A stretch of DNA of 64,000 bases, taken from assembly GCA_023957115.1 (NCBI GenBank), contig JAMLHN010000010.1, forward strand, positions 38,824 through 102,823, written 5' to 3'. The stretch comes from Thermomicrobiales bacterium (GTDB lineage: Bacteria > Chloroflexota > Chloroflexia > Thermomicrobiales > UBA6265). The number at the start of each line of letters is the position of its first letter. The stretch's first letter is position 1. This document shows, in pieces, positions 17,493 through 26,495 of the stretch. The notes beneath the pieces were generated by a model. It was given only the letters and a program-made list of their open reading frames with translations, did no database searches and was not told where the DNA came from. The position numbers and the translations under genes were made by a program.

Positions 17493-18037
17493 TGGGTTAC
17501 CTCGTTGGGAGCAAGCAGGGCACGCAGATGCTGGTAGGCACGAAACTGAAGGGCTCGCACGGCGCCGGGGGAGCGACCCAGGATCTCGGCAATCTCCGGG
17601 CCCGTCATGCCAGACAACCGGAGCTCGACCACATCACGCTGATCGTCGGTAAGCTGGGCAAGGAGCCGGCGTACATCGAGCTCGCTGGCGCGCCAGTCGA
17701 GCTCGCCATCGACCGCAAGCGCTTCGATCTCGGCATCCTCGATCAGGGGCAATGGCGACTTCGCTCGGTGGACATCCATCACCACGTTATGCGCGATGGT
17801 GTAGAGCCACGCCCGGAACGAGTGCGCCCGAAATCGAGGCAGCGCCGCCATCGCCTGGACGAAGACCTGGCTGGTGGCGTCTTCCGCCAGCTCGCGCGTG
17901 CCGAGACGCCGGTAGCAATAGGCGTAGATGGGATCGAGATAGCGATCGTAGAACGGTTCGAATGCAGCCGGATCCTGCTGCGCACGCTCGACGAGGGTCT
18001 GGTCCGCAAGGTTCGCCTCATTGCGATCGCCGGACAT
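17489..18037 (-). CDS. ECF RNA polymerase sigma factor (module 1)
   Basis: 182 residues from the ATG at 18037. Region 2 spans about 14-85 (AAFEPFYDRYLDPIYAYCYR, then GTRELAEDATSQVFVQAMA and FRAWLYTIAHNVVMDVHR). Region 4 spans about 125-175 (LTDDQRDVVELRLSGMTGPE, then SPGAVRALQFRAYQHLRALL). Upstream in-frame starts at 18097 and 18109 would overlap the promoter motif at 18100-18128; the chosen start leaves a 62-base leader, close to the 67 bases in module 2. It is co-transcribed with the propeller gene through a 4-base overlap. Confidence 0.93.
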   Translation of the reverse strand: MSGDRNEANLADQTLVERAQQDPAAFEPFYDRYLDPIYAYCYRRLGTRELAEDATSQVFVQAMAALPRFRAHSFRAWLYTIAHNVVMDVHRAKSPLPLIEDAEIEALAVDGELDWRASELDVRRLLAQLTDDQRDVVELRLSGMTGPEIAEILGRSPGAVRALQFRAYQHLRALLAPNEVTQ

Positions 18038-18099
18038 GCCCGCCACCCGCTCCGTTGCCTCGATTCCGAACCGTCCCCATAACGGTCCTTCGATCATCC

Positions 18100-18128
18100 A
18101 ACGGAGCAATGGGGGGAAGTGTTACGCA
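18100..18128 (-). promoter_or_regulatory. Putative autoregulatory ECF promoter, module 1
   Basis: On the minus strand: TGCGTAACACTT, 10 bases, CTCCGTT. Both blocks and the spacing are identical to 22842-22870 in front of the module 2 sigma gene, while the 10 bases between differ. GTAAC-N16-CCGTT is the layout of ECF -35/-10 elements. Confidence 0.75.
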
Positions 18129-18129
18129 T

Positions 18130-18171
18130 GGCCGGGGGCCGGGGGCCGGGGGCCGGGGGCCGGGGGCCGGA
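18130..18171. repeat. Heptad array (GGCCGGG), 6 copies, abutting the ECF promoter
   Basis: Five GGCCGGG units and one GGCCGGA. The array begins one base upstream of the promoter motif. Confidence 0.95.
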
Positions 18172-18197
18172 GAGATTGTCGGCGAGTGGTGTGTGCC

Positions 18198-18285
18198 CGA
18201 GTTTCCCAGATTGAAATCTGGGGCTCTCAGGGCGAAGCCTCTCCGAGGCTGGGCGTGGTCTGCGACGGGTGGTTCGATTCACCCG
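18198..18285. repeat. Cluster of small palindromes
   Basis: Perfect inverted repeats lie at 18205-18222 (CCCAGATT-GA-AATCTGGG) and 18237-18249 (GCCTC-TCC-GAGGC), then GGGTG-N8-CACCC near 18268. The cluster resembles a dispersed palindromic element. It is not a tRNA: no acceptor or anticodon arm can be formed. Confidence 0.5.
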
Positions 18286-18752
18286 GCCAGCGATGAGCGG
18301 CGACTTTGGGTGGTTTTCCGGCGTTGGTGATACGTCAATGCCATTTCCAGGCAGACGGAGAGCTCATCGACCGGCAGCGCCTCCGCGGGATCGAGCAGAA
18401 TGGCCCGGTTCTTCTGAAACCCGAAGCGCTCGGGAAACTGTTCGCGGAAGGTTTCCACCAGGGTTGTCTGACAGTTGAACAAGACTGCGCATGTCGTACG
18501 GTCCGAGGATGGGATCCAGCCGAGCCGGATGGTGGTGCCGCTTTTCGACTCCTGCGTGAGATAGGCAGGCTCGCCCCACTTCAAGGTCTCGGTCAGCGGA
18601 CCGACCCCGGGTGTCTCAGCCGCCACCGTGAAGATCAGACGACGAATCTCCTCCAGCCGCTGCCGTACGTCGGTTGGAAACGCCGCGAATGCGCCGGCGA
18701 CCTCCACCGGAACCGAGGTGATTGCTTGGTCACGCTGCCCCTCAGACGTCAT
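18279..18752 (-). CDS. DUF1801 / YdhG-like protein
   Basis: 157 residues from the ATG at 18752. The core matches the DUF1801 fold: VAGAFAAFPTDVRQRLEEIR, then GPLTETLKWGEPAYLT with the conserved KWG-P-Y, then IRLGWIPSSDRTTCAVLFNC. Members are small iron-binding-like or unknown proteins of frataxin-type fold. No operon partner is evident; it lies upstream of the module 1 sigma promoter on the same strand. Confidence 0.75.
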   Translation of the reverse strand: MTSEGQRDQAITSVPVEVAGAFAAFPTDVRQRLEEIRRLIFTVAAETPGVGPLTETLKWGEPAYLTQESKSGTTIRLGWIPSSDRTTCAVLFNCQTTLVETFREQFPERFGFQKNRAILLDPAEALPVDELSVCLEMALTYHQRRKTTQSRRSSLAG

Positions 18753-18875
18753 TGCAACATGTCCTGAGCCCTGCGTTCTGAGAAGATCGCGCTCGCTGAC
18801 ATCCGGGCTCGGATTCAAGGACGTGCTGACAATGCCTCGTCGCGGGTCGAATGTTTCAATAGTGCATCCCGCAGT

Positions 18876-19232
18876 CTACTCCGGCTGCTGGCTCTCTGCG
18901 CCGAGGTGTCCCACCCGGTCCTGTTGCTCCTTCCACACGCGATACCGTTCCGGCATGCATCGGGCGCAGGGCCGGTATCCCGCCGCAATCGCGGTTTCCT
19001 CGTCCGCAAAGAAGACCCGATGCCGCGCGTATTGTCCCTTGGCGAGATAGCGCAATGCCGACGAGCAATCGAGCCGCCCGTAAATCTTCCTCGGCTTGTA
19101 CCCGCCGAGCGTTCCGGGCGTGGCGGATTGGTAGGGTTTTCCATCTGGCCCGGTCAGGGTGTAGGTCCTATCTGGACTGTCATCGGCCAATTCCTGCTGT
19201 TCACATTGCCGGGCGGTCATTCGATGCTTCAT
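18876..19232 (-). CDS. Stand-alone Ada-type metal-binding domain protein
   Basis: 118 residues. The segment KIYGRLDCSSALRYLAKGQY plus HRVFFADEETAIAAGYRPCARC aligns with the N-terminal zinc domain of Ada, which uses four Cys. Only three of these are visible here (DCS and CARC); the second Cys of the first pair is replaced. Without the second Cys and without the methyltransferase and AraC parts, phosphotriester repair is doubtful. A methionine five residues in is an alternative start. It lies between the DUF1801 gene and the disrupted propeller gene on the same strand. Confidence 0.7.
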   Translation of the reverse strand: MKHRMTARQCEQQELADDSPDRTYTLTGPDGKPYQSATPGTLGGYKPRKIYGRLDCSSALRYLAKGQYARHRVFFADEETAIAAGYRPCARCMPERYRVWKEQQDRVGHLGAESQQPE

Positions 19233-19280
19233 GACAATCGAACTTCGTGCCCGACCGCTACGAATATGGCCCCTCCACGG

Positions 19281-22229
19281 TTACGCATCGCCGGAGAACA
19301 CCACCTTCGAGACAGATCCGCCCTCCAGGGCAATGTAAAACGCGTTCTCGTGAACGAGGAACATCTCCGTCCCTTCGACAAACATCTCATCAACCACGAT
19401 CGTTGGTCCCGGTACACTCGGGTCGAACTCGGCCGGCAGTGAGATCCATCCGTTTGCTCCATCGGTCCCGCCAACAATGTCGTACACCTGACCATCCGTT
19501 GGAGAAGTGGATCCAAGTCGATATGGCTGTTGCACAACATCAGCCAACCGTTCGACCGCGTTCACCCGGCCACGCTCGCATCGGTTGCGCACAACGCCAT
19601 GTCCGATCGATCCGCGGGCCACGCATCACGTCCGATGACGACCGAGAGAATGCCGGCATCGCTCTTGAATTCGAGGTTGTAGACATGGTCCGACTTGGCA
19701 TTCCAGATGGTGACCCCCGTCGCCGGGTCGAGCCGCGTGATCATCGTCTCCCCAGGTTGTAGCTCGCTCCCATCGATCGTGGCACTTGGGAGCGCCAGTT
19801 GAACTGCGTGAGAACATAAGGCGATGACAGGAGATGCCATGGCAATCGGCGAAGCTACCGGCGTAGCAGGCTCAGGTGTCCCATACTCGGGAATCCTCGG
19901 CTCACCTCGTGCAAACACGATCAACACACCATCGACGACCACGATCTCAGTTTGACCCGGCGTATCTCGCAGGGCCCACCATTTGCCTTCCCCCGAGTCG
20001 AGATCGATGCCGGCCAGGCTCCCGTCTGCCAACACCGCGACCAGCATATCGTCGATGACCGCAAGCCGGCGATCGCCGAGAGAGATGGGGGAACCAGCCG
20101 GCTTCGAGCGCCCACCAACGTTCGTAATCGAGATCGATTGGCCCGATTCGAGCGTGATAGCGTTCAGCATGTTGCTCTGGGTCAGCACGAGGAGACGGTC
20201 ACCAATCACAATCATCGACGCCACACGACCGCTTATCTCCGCACGCCAGACCTCCTGGCCAGTCTCGGCATGGAGCGCGACAACTGCCTCGGTCTGTCCC
20301 GTAGGCAGGACCAACCCGCCAAACAGCAGCAGCTCATCCGATACCGTCATGACACGGGATGTCACATCGAGTACTACGCTCCAAAGCTCTGTCCCCGTTT
20401 CGAGGTCCAATGCCCGGACGATCCCCGGATCGGGTTTGCCAGTTTCGTACGCCAGGTAGAGCCGCTCGTCATCGATCGCATGCCCGCTCAGCCACCATGA
20501 TGGCTCATCGAGCCCAACCAGTCCACGCCACTTCAGCGTAAACTACCGACTCCGGTTGCGGTGTTGACCTGTGCGCCGGTGACCGCCCCGGTCCAACCAG
20601 CGGTAGCCCGATCAACGTCCCGTCTTGCGCGGTGATGAGGATCAGGCCGTCCGCCTCTTGCACCCAACGGAAACCACTAAAGGTTTCGGGATTCAATTCC
20701 TGAAATACGGCAAGCTCTTCGCAACATCGGGATCGAGGTGGCCGGTCCCAAACGGCACACCACTTGGCAACACACGCATTCCCCACGGTTCGTCCGCCTG
20801 GCCATCTCCATAGGCGAAGGTCGCAAATTCTGCGCCAGTGGTTTCGGACACGGTTCCGGTGGCGCCATCGATGAGGCAATTGAACACCCGATCGCCACCT
20901 TCGAACACGCCGCTTATACCGGGCCAGACTTGTGCGACGAGGCGATATTCATCCAAGGGCCAAGCCATATACGCTTCATCGGCACGTAGCCCCCAGACCG
21001 AGGCTCCGGTCCCCGGATCGAAGGCGTCGACAGTTTCGCCATAGGCCGAGGGAGGCGCCGCAGTCTCGTCTTCCCGAATCGTAATGGTCATCGAGCACGG
21101 ATCAGCCGGAGGTAATGGGAGCGGGCGTCACATCAGGTTGCCAGGACAGGCGTCTCGACCCGAATGCAGTGACAATGAACTTGCCATCCACAACTGCGAG
21201 TCGCGTCCAGCCGCTGGTCCTTCGCGCATCCGACCATTGGAGCTCACCGCTGGCGGCGTCGAGTGCGACGAGACGGCCATTGCTGAGCAGGACCGCAACG
21301 ACTCCCTGCACCATGGCAACGCGGTCACCGGTAAACCCAGAGAACATGTTTATCCCATGCTCACTCCCGGAATCGACAAAGCGACTGAGCCCAACCTGCC
21401 AAAGTCGTTCCTGTGTCTCCAGATCGAATGCCTCGAGGACATTGTCTCGTCCGAGGACAGAGATGCGATTCCCATCCACCAGGAGGCCCGCAGGGCCTTG
21501 GCCAAGATCTTTACTCCAGCGCTCGACTCCACTGCGGCCGTCGATCGCAACAAGCTCGTACCGTGCCCCATTGCTTCCGGCAACGAGGAGAAGATCCCCG
21601 GCGCCAGCCATGACATCGATAGCGACACGCACTGGGCCCTCCCACTGGACTTCGCCAGTTTGCATGTCGACCGCCTGAACGAGTGAGCTGCTCCCGAAGA
21701 ACGTCCGGAAGGCGACGCCGTTCGAGATGACCGGCGGTCTATCCGAACCATCGGTGCTTGGCATCGGCTCCACCGTCCAAATCTCACCAACCGCCTCTGG
21801 AGATGCCTCGGCGGTGCCGAAGCTGGCGGCGGGGATGGCGCTCGGTTCGGGATCGGAGCGTGGGTCGAGCGGGCCACCGATGATTGCGCCCATGCCGCCG
21901 AGGAGCAAGACGAGGACGGCCGCGATTGCCACCAAACGGGAGTGGGAGATGCGGTGGAGATCTGGGGCGATGCGCGCCGGTCGTGGCAGATCGGTTCGGT
22001 GCGGCGCCGGTGCCGGAGGTCCTTCGATTCCGCTCGGGACGACGACCGGGGAGAAGAGCTGCTGTTCGAGCTGCATGACGAACGCCTCCGATGGAATCTC
22101 GTATTGGCGGTCGAAGAGGATTTGCACGGTCCGCGCGGTCTGGATCAGCGATTCCGCGCCGTTGAGATCGTGAGGAGCGGCGCCGTCCAGCGCCTGGTCG
22201 AACCGGAGCGCGGTGTCGTGTTCGGTCAT
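19281..22229 (-). pseudogene. Propeller anti-sigma gene, module 2, frame-disrupted
   Basis: The start is intact: MTEHDTALRFDQALDG, helix IPSEAFVMQLEQQLF (44-58), membrane segment at about 99-117 and motif DPEPSAIPAA at 126-135. The first frame stops at 21102. Propeller sequence then continues in other frames: 21118-20693 (PPADPCSMTITIREDE onward), about 20711-20590 (VFQELNPETFSGFRWVQEAD), about 20590-19562 (AVTGAQVNTATG, then ALDLETGTELWSVV) and 19562-19281 (VNAVERLADVVQQ to FSGDA). At least four shifts are needed. Restored, the protein would have about 980 residues, close to module 1. Blades read cleanly between shifts, so sequencing error is as likely as decay. The start overlaps the sigma gene by 4 bases. 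Confidence 0.75.
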
Positions 22230-22774
22230 TTGGTCACCTGTTTCGGATCGAGCATCGTCCGCAGTTGTTGATAGGCACGAAATTGAAGGGCGCGGACCGC
22301 GCCGGGCGAGCGATCGAGGGCATGCGCGATTTCCGGACCGTTGAGTCCCGCCAGCCGGAGCTCGACCACGTCGCGCTGCTCCGGGGTCAAACGGGCAAGC
22401 AGCGCACGAAGATCGATCTCCCGATCGAGCGCGAAAAACACCTCGTCAGGGGTGGGATCGGCCGTCGCCATCCGCTCATCGAGCGAATCGACCGGCCGCG
22501 CCCGGTGCAGATCGGTGACGACATTGCGGGCAATGGCATAGAGCCAGGCCCGAAACGTTCCAGCCCGATATCCCGGTAACGCCGCCAATGCCTGCACGAA
22601 GACCTGGCTGGTGGCGTCTTCGGCCAGCTCGCGGGTTCCGAGACGCTGGTAGGCGAAGGCGTAGATCGGGCCGACATACCGGCGATAGAGCGGTGCGAAC
22701 GCAGACGGATCGCGCTGCGCCACTTGGACCAGCTGCTCGTCATCCGCTTCGGGTCGTTCGCGTTCGTCGGTCAT
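22226..22774 (-). CDS. ECF RNA polymerase sigma factor (module 2)
   Basis: 182 residues, a close relative of the module 1 sigma factor: AFAPLYRRYVGPIYAFAYQR, then LGTRELAEDATSQVFVQALA and FRAWLYAIARNVVTDLHRAR in region 2, and LTPEQRDVVELRLAGLNGPE, then SPGAVRALQFRAYQQL in region 4. The stop overlaps the next start as ATGA. The promoter motif at 22842-22870 lies 67 bases upstream. High similarity between both sigma factors and both promoters suggests module duplication with possible cross-recognition. Confidence 0.95.
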   Translation of the reverse strand: MTDERERPEADDEQLVQVAQRDPSAFAPLYRRYVGPIYAFAYQRLGTRELAEDATSQVFVQALAALPGYRAGTFRAWLYAIARNVVTDLHRARPVDSLDERMATADPTPDEVFFALDREIDLRALLARLTPEQRDVVELRLAGLNGPEIAHALDRSPGAVRALQFRAYQQLRTMLDPKQVTK

Positions 22775-22841
22775 CGCCTCGTGCGCTCCACCGCGCCAAT
22801 CGGACCGTCACTCCCAGCAAACTCACCGGGATTGGAAAGAA

Positions 22842-22870
22842 AACGGAGAAGTTCGTCAAAGTGTTACGCA
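22842..22870 (-). promoter_or_regulatory. Putative autoregulatory ECF promoter, module 2
   Basis: TGCGTAACACTT, 10 bases, CTCCGTT on the minus strand: 19 of 19 fixed positions match the module 1 site with the same spacing. Confidence 0.75.
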
Positions 22871-22879
22871 GCTTGTCGA

Positions 22880-22900
22880 GCAGGCAGCAGGCAGCATGGA
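22880..22900. repeat. Heptad repeat, GCAGGCA family
   Basis: GCAGGCA, GCAGGCA, GCATGGA, starting 10 bases upstream of the module 2 ECF promoter. A two-copy CTCCCAA repeat follows at 22965-22978. Confidence 0.7.
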
Positions 22901-22964
22901 TAGCGAACACGACTCACTGGGCACAGGACACTGGATCCAACCTCCTCCTGCCTGCGAAACCTCG

Positions 22965-22978
22965 CTCCCAACTCCCAA
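22965..22978. repeat. Heptad repeat, CTCCCAA (GGAGTTG family, reversed)
   Basis: Two CTCCCAA units. The rest of 22900-23085 holds a hairpin (GCGACG...CGTCGC near 23030-23052) and no gene. Confidence 0.55.
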
Positions 22979-23083
22979 TACGGTAGCCGCAGCCTGCGTT
23001 CCCGTAGTCCCAGCGGGACTTCAAGCGGATCGCGACGTGGCTTCAGCCCGTCGCGGCCTGCGCGACGACCGCCGGGGATGATG

Positions 23084-23118
23084 AGAAAAGCGCCCGGCTG
23101 GCTGGAGCCGGGCGCTTT
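23084..23118 (-). terminator. Rho-independent terminator of propeller gene 3
   Basis: A perfect 13-bp stem (AAAGCGCCCGGCT / AGCCGGGCGCTTT, 23087-23118) with a 6-base loop; on the minus strand it is followed by a T-rich tail (TTTTCTCATC). It lies 28 bases after the stop at 23146. Confidence 0.9.
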
Positions 23119-23145
23119 GGAAAGAGGGATGGAAAGGAAGAATGG

Positions 23146-24863
23146 TTAGTCGTCGGATTCCCGATCGTCGTCAGAATCGTCGTCGCGGTCTTCGTGGTGG
23201 TCGTCGTCATCGTCGAAATCACCGACATGAACCTTGACCAGCGTGCCATCGACCAGATGGAGGTAAACGGCATCGTCTTCGGCGATCGCGGCGCTCACAT
23301 CGAGCCCGGATGCTTGCGCAGAACTTGTGACGACCGCTCCAATGACCTCCATATCGTCGTCATAAACGCCGGTGTAGAAGGTGCCGCTGCTGATGCTGCC
23401 GATGACGACGGCATCGTCCTGGTCATCACCAACCGAGATCGAAATCACATTGCCGCTCTCGACCTCGATCGCGCACAGCGAGCTCACTGCACCACCGGCC
23501 GGGATCTGGTTCCAAGCGACTCCCACGCCTGGGCCCGCCTGTTGCTCCCACAGGATCTGGCCCGTCGCCGGGACGATCGCCTGGACATGGATTCCATCGG
23601 CGGCTGGCATACCCTCAGGCGTTGGTTGCGGATCGGCCGTCTGATCGAGCCCGCCACCGGTAAAAACCGCGACGCAATCGCCACCGGCCGCCGAGCTCCC
23701 GGCAACGGGGGTGCCGCTCTGCAAACCAACTCCGGTCACTTCCTGGCCGTTCGCCCAAAGCCCGGCCGCATCGATCACGATGAATCGGTCGTCCTCGGTC
23801 TCGATCGACGAGGTCGCCGCCTCGTATCCCTCATGCGACCAAAGTTCCTCTCCGGTGGCCATATCGAATCCCGAGAGCACACCAGAGGTCGAGATCACGG
23901 CGACGACATTTTCCTCGACCGCGATCAACTGACTCGACGAATCGCTGGCCGAGCCGCCGGACTCGTTCTGCGGAGCCGACCCCTGCGCAACCCAAAGCTC
24001 CTGACCCGTTTTCTTGTCGAGCGCACTGACCAGCGTGGTGTCGAGTAGGACGAAGATGCGTTGGTCGTCCTCTTCGATCGCCAATGGAGCGCCGGAGACC
24101 GAGGCTCGCCAGAGTTCTGTCCCGGTCTTGGCATCGACTGCGGTCAGGGTATTGTCCCCACCATCGAAATAGAGCACATCGTCCTCGATCGTGAAGAAAT
24201 GTCCAGCCCAGCGATGCGCCTGCTGCCATTCGACCGTGCCGGTCTTGCCATCGACGGCCTGCACGCCCACAAAGCTTGGGGTTGCCAGCAATCGGTAGAC
24301 CGTGTCGTCATCCACCACCATGCCGCCGAAGTCGATGCTCTCGTCCTCGGGCCAGGGCAATGTCCAAACGGCATTGGGGAACGATTCGCCGGGTGACGAA
24401 ACGGTGGGGACTATTGTTGGCGCCCCGGCGGTCGTCTCCGGCGTAATCATGACAGCCCCTTCATCGGGGACCATCGTCGGCGCCGTGTTGGCCGGAGCCT
24501 CGGTTGGCTCGGGGGTCTCGGCCGGTGGCGTGGGGGTCTCATCCCCCTGCAACATCGCGGCCGGGACCGCGGTGGACGGATCGGGATCGTTCTGGAACCA
24601 GCCCTGGTCTAGGCCGCCGCCAGCCCGGCATCGATACGGCTGCTGCGGCGAAGTCGAGAATGACCAAGGGCCGAATCCGCGTACGGGCTCTGCTGGGAAT
24701 GCCACGGAGGCCGTGGCGCAAAATACTGCATCCATCGCTGGTGCTTGCTCGTGCGAGGCAGTGCTCGCGGACATCTCACGCATGAGGCGCGACCGCAGCT
24801 CGTCCGCGAAGGCATCCCGCGGCGCAACTGGCTCGTCGATGAGATCCTTGAGCGTTTCGAAGG
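23146..24863 (-). pseudogene. PQQ-type beta-propeller, module 3, frame-disrupted at its N-terminus
   Basis: From about 24600 down to 23146 one clean frame encodes a propeller (SIDFGGMVVDDDTVYRLLAT, AKTGTELWRASV, KKTGQELWVAQG, MATGEELWSHEG, ATGQILWEQQAG) and ends in a very acidic tail of Asp/Glu. It starts with the Pro-Thr-rich linker after DPDPSTAVPAAM, a variant of the DPEPSAIPAA motif of modules 1 and 2. Between 24600 and 24863 the sense jumps frames: PFETLKDLIDEPVAPRDAFA, then a hydrophobic PLVILDFAAAAV in another frame. The helix APRDAFADELRSRLM corresponds to the sigma-binding helix of modules 1 and 2. A sigma-propeller fusion or a separate gene are both possible. Confidence 0.7.
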
Positions 24864-25445
24864 GACTTCGTCACCCGCGACCGTGTGCCCGGGCCAGTGC
24901 TGTTTGAAGGTTGCGCGGCCGCGCGAGGAGAGCGATTCGACGGCATGAACCGATTTGGAGATCGCTGCAGCGATCTCCGGCACAGACAGACCGTCGAGGT
25001 ACCGCAGGCTGATGGCTAACCGCTGCGATGCCGGCAAGGCATCCAGCGCCGCAATCGCCTGCTGGCGATCGAGCACGACCGCGAACTCGTCACGGTCGTC
25101 GGCAAGGTCGAAGGTGTCGCCGTCAAATGGACGGTAACGGCGTTCTTCGGCCGCGGTCGACCGGTAGTGATCGACCAACCGGTGCCGGGCGATGCCGATC
25201 AGCCAGGGCATGGGCGCGTCCACCCGAGTCCCTTTGCCGATCTGGCGTACAGCGGCCAGGAACGTCTCCTGGGTGAGATCTTCGGCCACCGCCGGCAGAC
25301 CGCCGGTGCGGCGCAGGAAATAGCCATAGACCACCGGCAACGCCTCCGTAACGAAGGCGTCGAACACCGCTGGATCCGAGAGCTGCTGCCCGCGTTCCCA
25401 ATCCCCGTCGCTGATTGTCGTCTCCCGTTCCAATACTGCGATCAC
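24864..25445 (-). CDS. ECF sigma factor domain, module 3
   Basis: About 194 residues from a GTG at 25445 up to the frame break; GAGGAG lies about 12 bases upstream. Region 2: AFVTEALPVVYGYFLRRTGG, AVAEDLTQETFLAAVRQI and PWLIGIARHRLVDHYR. Region 4: LPASQRLAISLRYLDGLSVP and SKSVHAVESLSSRGRATF. It belongs to a different ECF group from modules 1 and 2 (more SigH/RpoE-like region 4). No stop separates it from the anti-sigma helix once the frame is corrected, so a one-piece sigma-membrane-propeller protein is possible. The shared promoter of modules 1 and 2 is absent upstream. Confidence 0.8.
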
Positions 25446-25825
25446 AACCCACGTTGCTCCTCACCAATGTAGTCGGTGGGAGCATGCGGATTCCGTCGGT
25501 CGGTTCAGAAATTGCCCGGAGCCCGGAGCCCGGAGCCCGGAGCCCGGAGCCCGGAGCCCGGAGCCCGGAGCCCGGAGCCCGGAGCCCGGAGCCCGGAGCC
25601 CGGAGCCCGGAGCCCGGAGAAGTCAAAATCATCCGAGCTCTGGTATTGGACCAACGCCTACACCTCGCCGGCGCGAAATCCACGCGGCCGGAGCCGGTTC
25701 GGAGATAGCCCAGGCACGGAAGCCCGGGGCGTCTGGGCGCTGTCTGGGGAGCGGCTTCGTCGGTCTCCTTTGGCCCCCGACGCCGGTGCAAACGCGGCCC
25801 AATCTCACGTACCGCATTGGGCGAG
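25446..25825. other. Gene-free stretch dominated by a heptad array
   Basis: Holds the long GCCCGGA array (25514-25618). The remaining bases (25619-25825) show no convincing gene in either direction; the module 1/2 ECF promoter is not found. Confidence 0.6.
25514..25618. repeat. Long perfect heptad array (GCCCGGA), 15 copies
   Basis: Fifteen uninterrupted GCCCGGA units, 68 bases upstream of the module 3 sigma start. Confidence 0.97.
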
Positions 25826-26308
25826 CTACGACGTTCGATGCTCCGGGCCCCAGGCATCGTCGACCTGGCGCAGGATGGCGAGCTCGCCGATGTGATAGGC
25901 GTTGTGATCGGCCACGATGAGGATTTCCCGCAGGATAGTGTGGTCGTTGCTGCTCGGGACGGTGGCGGTCAGGTCGGTGGCGGGGTCTTGCACGATGGCG
26001 ATCAATTCGGCGAGGTCGGCTTCGAAGGCGATGCTGTCGTTCCAGCCGGTTTGATCCGTGGTGGCATCGGGCATGGGCCAGTAGTCCCGGCCGATGGCCT
26101 CGTAGGCGGCATCGCGCAGGTAGTCTGATGTCGCTGGGTGAGACGTAGATGCTTGATCAGGTGCCAGCAATGAGTACGGCACGTTGGTGGGATGATGGTT
26201 GATCTTGTCGATGGGGAAATCCGGGTAACGCTTCCTGGAACGGCATGTGCGCATTGGCCGTCCTTCAAGAGGAGCGAGCCGCTGTCGGAGCTGGGTGTCG
26301 AGGGGCAT
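25826..26308 (-). pseudogene. DinB-family protein with compensating frame shifts
   Basis: An uninterrupted frame of 160 codons runs from the ATG at 26308 (AGGAGG upstream), but parts of the DinB fold are read in other frames. The line PIDKINHHPTNVPYSL should continue as WHLIKHLRLTQRH, which is found shifted at about 26160-26120, before SDYLRDAAYEA returns in the original frame. The C-terminus (ILREILIVADHNAYHIGELA) carries the conserved DinB metal His pattern. Two opposite indels about 40 bases apart explain this. DinB proteins are metal-dependent four-helix enzymes such as thiol transferases; the substrate is unknown. Confidence 0.7.
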
Positions 26309-26423
26309 AAGTTCGTGTTCCTCCTGCATCGATTGTCGTGGAGCTGATCCCGAGGTGAGACGTTTCGGGAGGCGGAATGTCAGAACGACGGCGAATCGAC
26401 CGCGGCGTGAGCAACCAGGTAAC

Positions 26424-26453
26424 GGTCCTCTCCGCTTCGGTCGGGACGACGGG
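26424..26453. repeat. Dispersed palindromic element, GTCCCGACCG type
   Basis: On the minus strand CGTCGTCCCGACCGAAGCGG followed by AGAGGACC. Nearly identical wording is at 63058-63087, inside the kinase gene. Confidence 0.7.
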
Positions 26454-26495
26454 TAGGTGACCGCTGATTGCTGGACCGTTGTGATTCTGTTCGCC

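Noticed and set aside
18268..18285. T-arm-like text GGTTCGATTCACC suggesting a tRNA
   Set aside because: The stem would need an 8-base loop and no acceptor, D or anticodon arm can be formed around it.
25446..25520. Copy of the module 1/2 ECF promoter in front of sigma module 3
   Set aside because: Neither TGCGTAACACTT nor CTCCGTT is present at a matching distance.
8104..25618. Tandem arrays as possible CRISPR repeats
   Set aside because: Units are 7 bp, head to tail, with no spacers and no cas genes.
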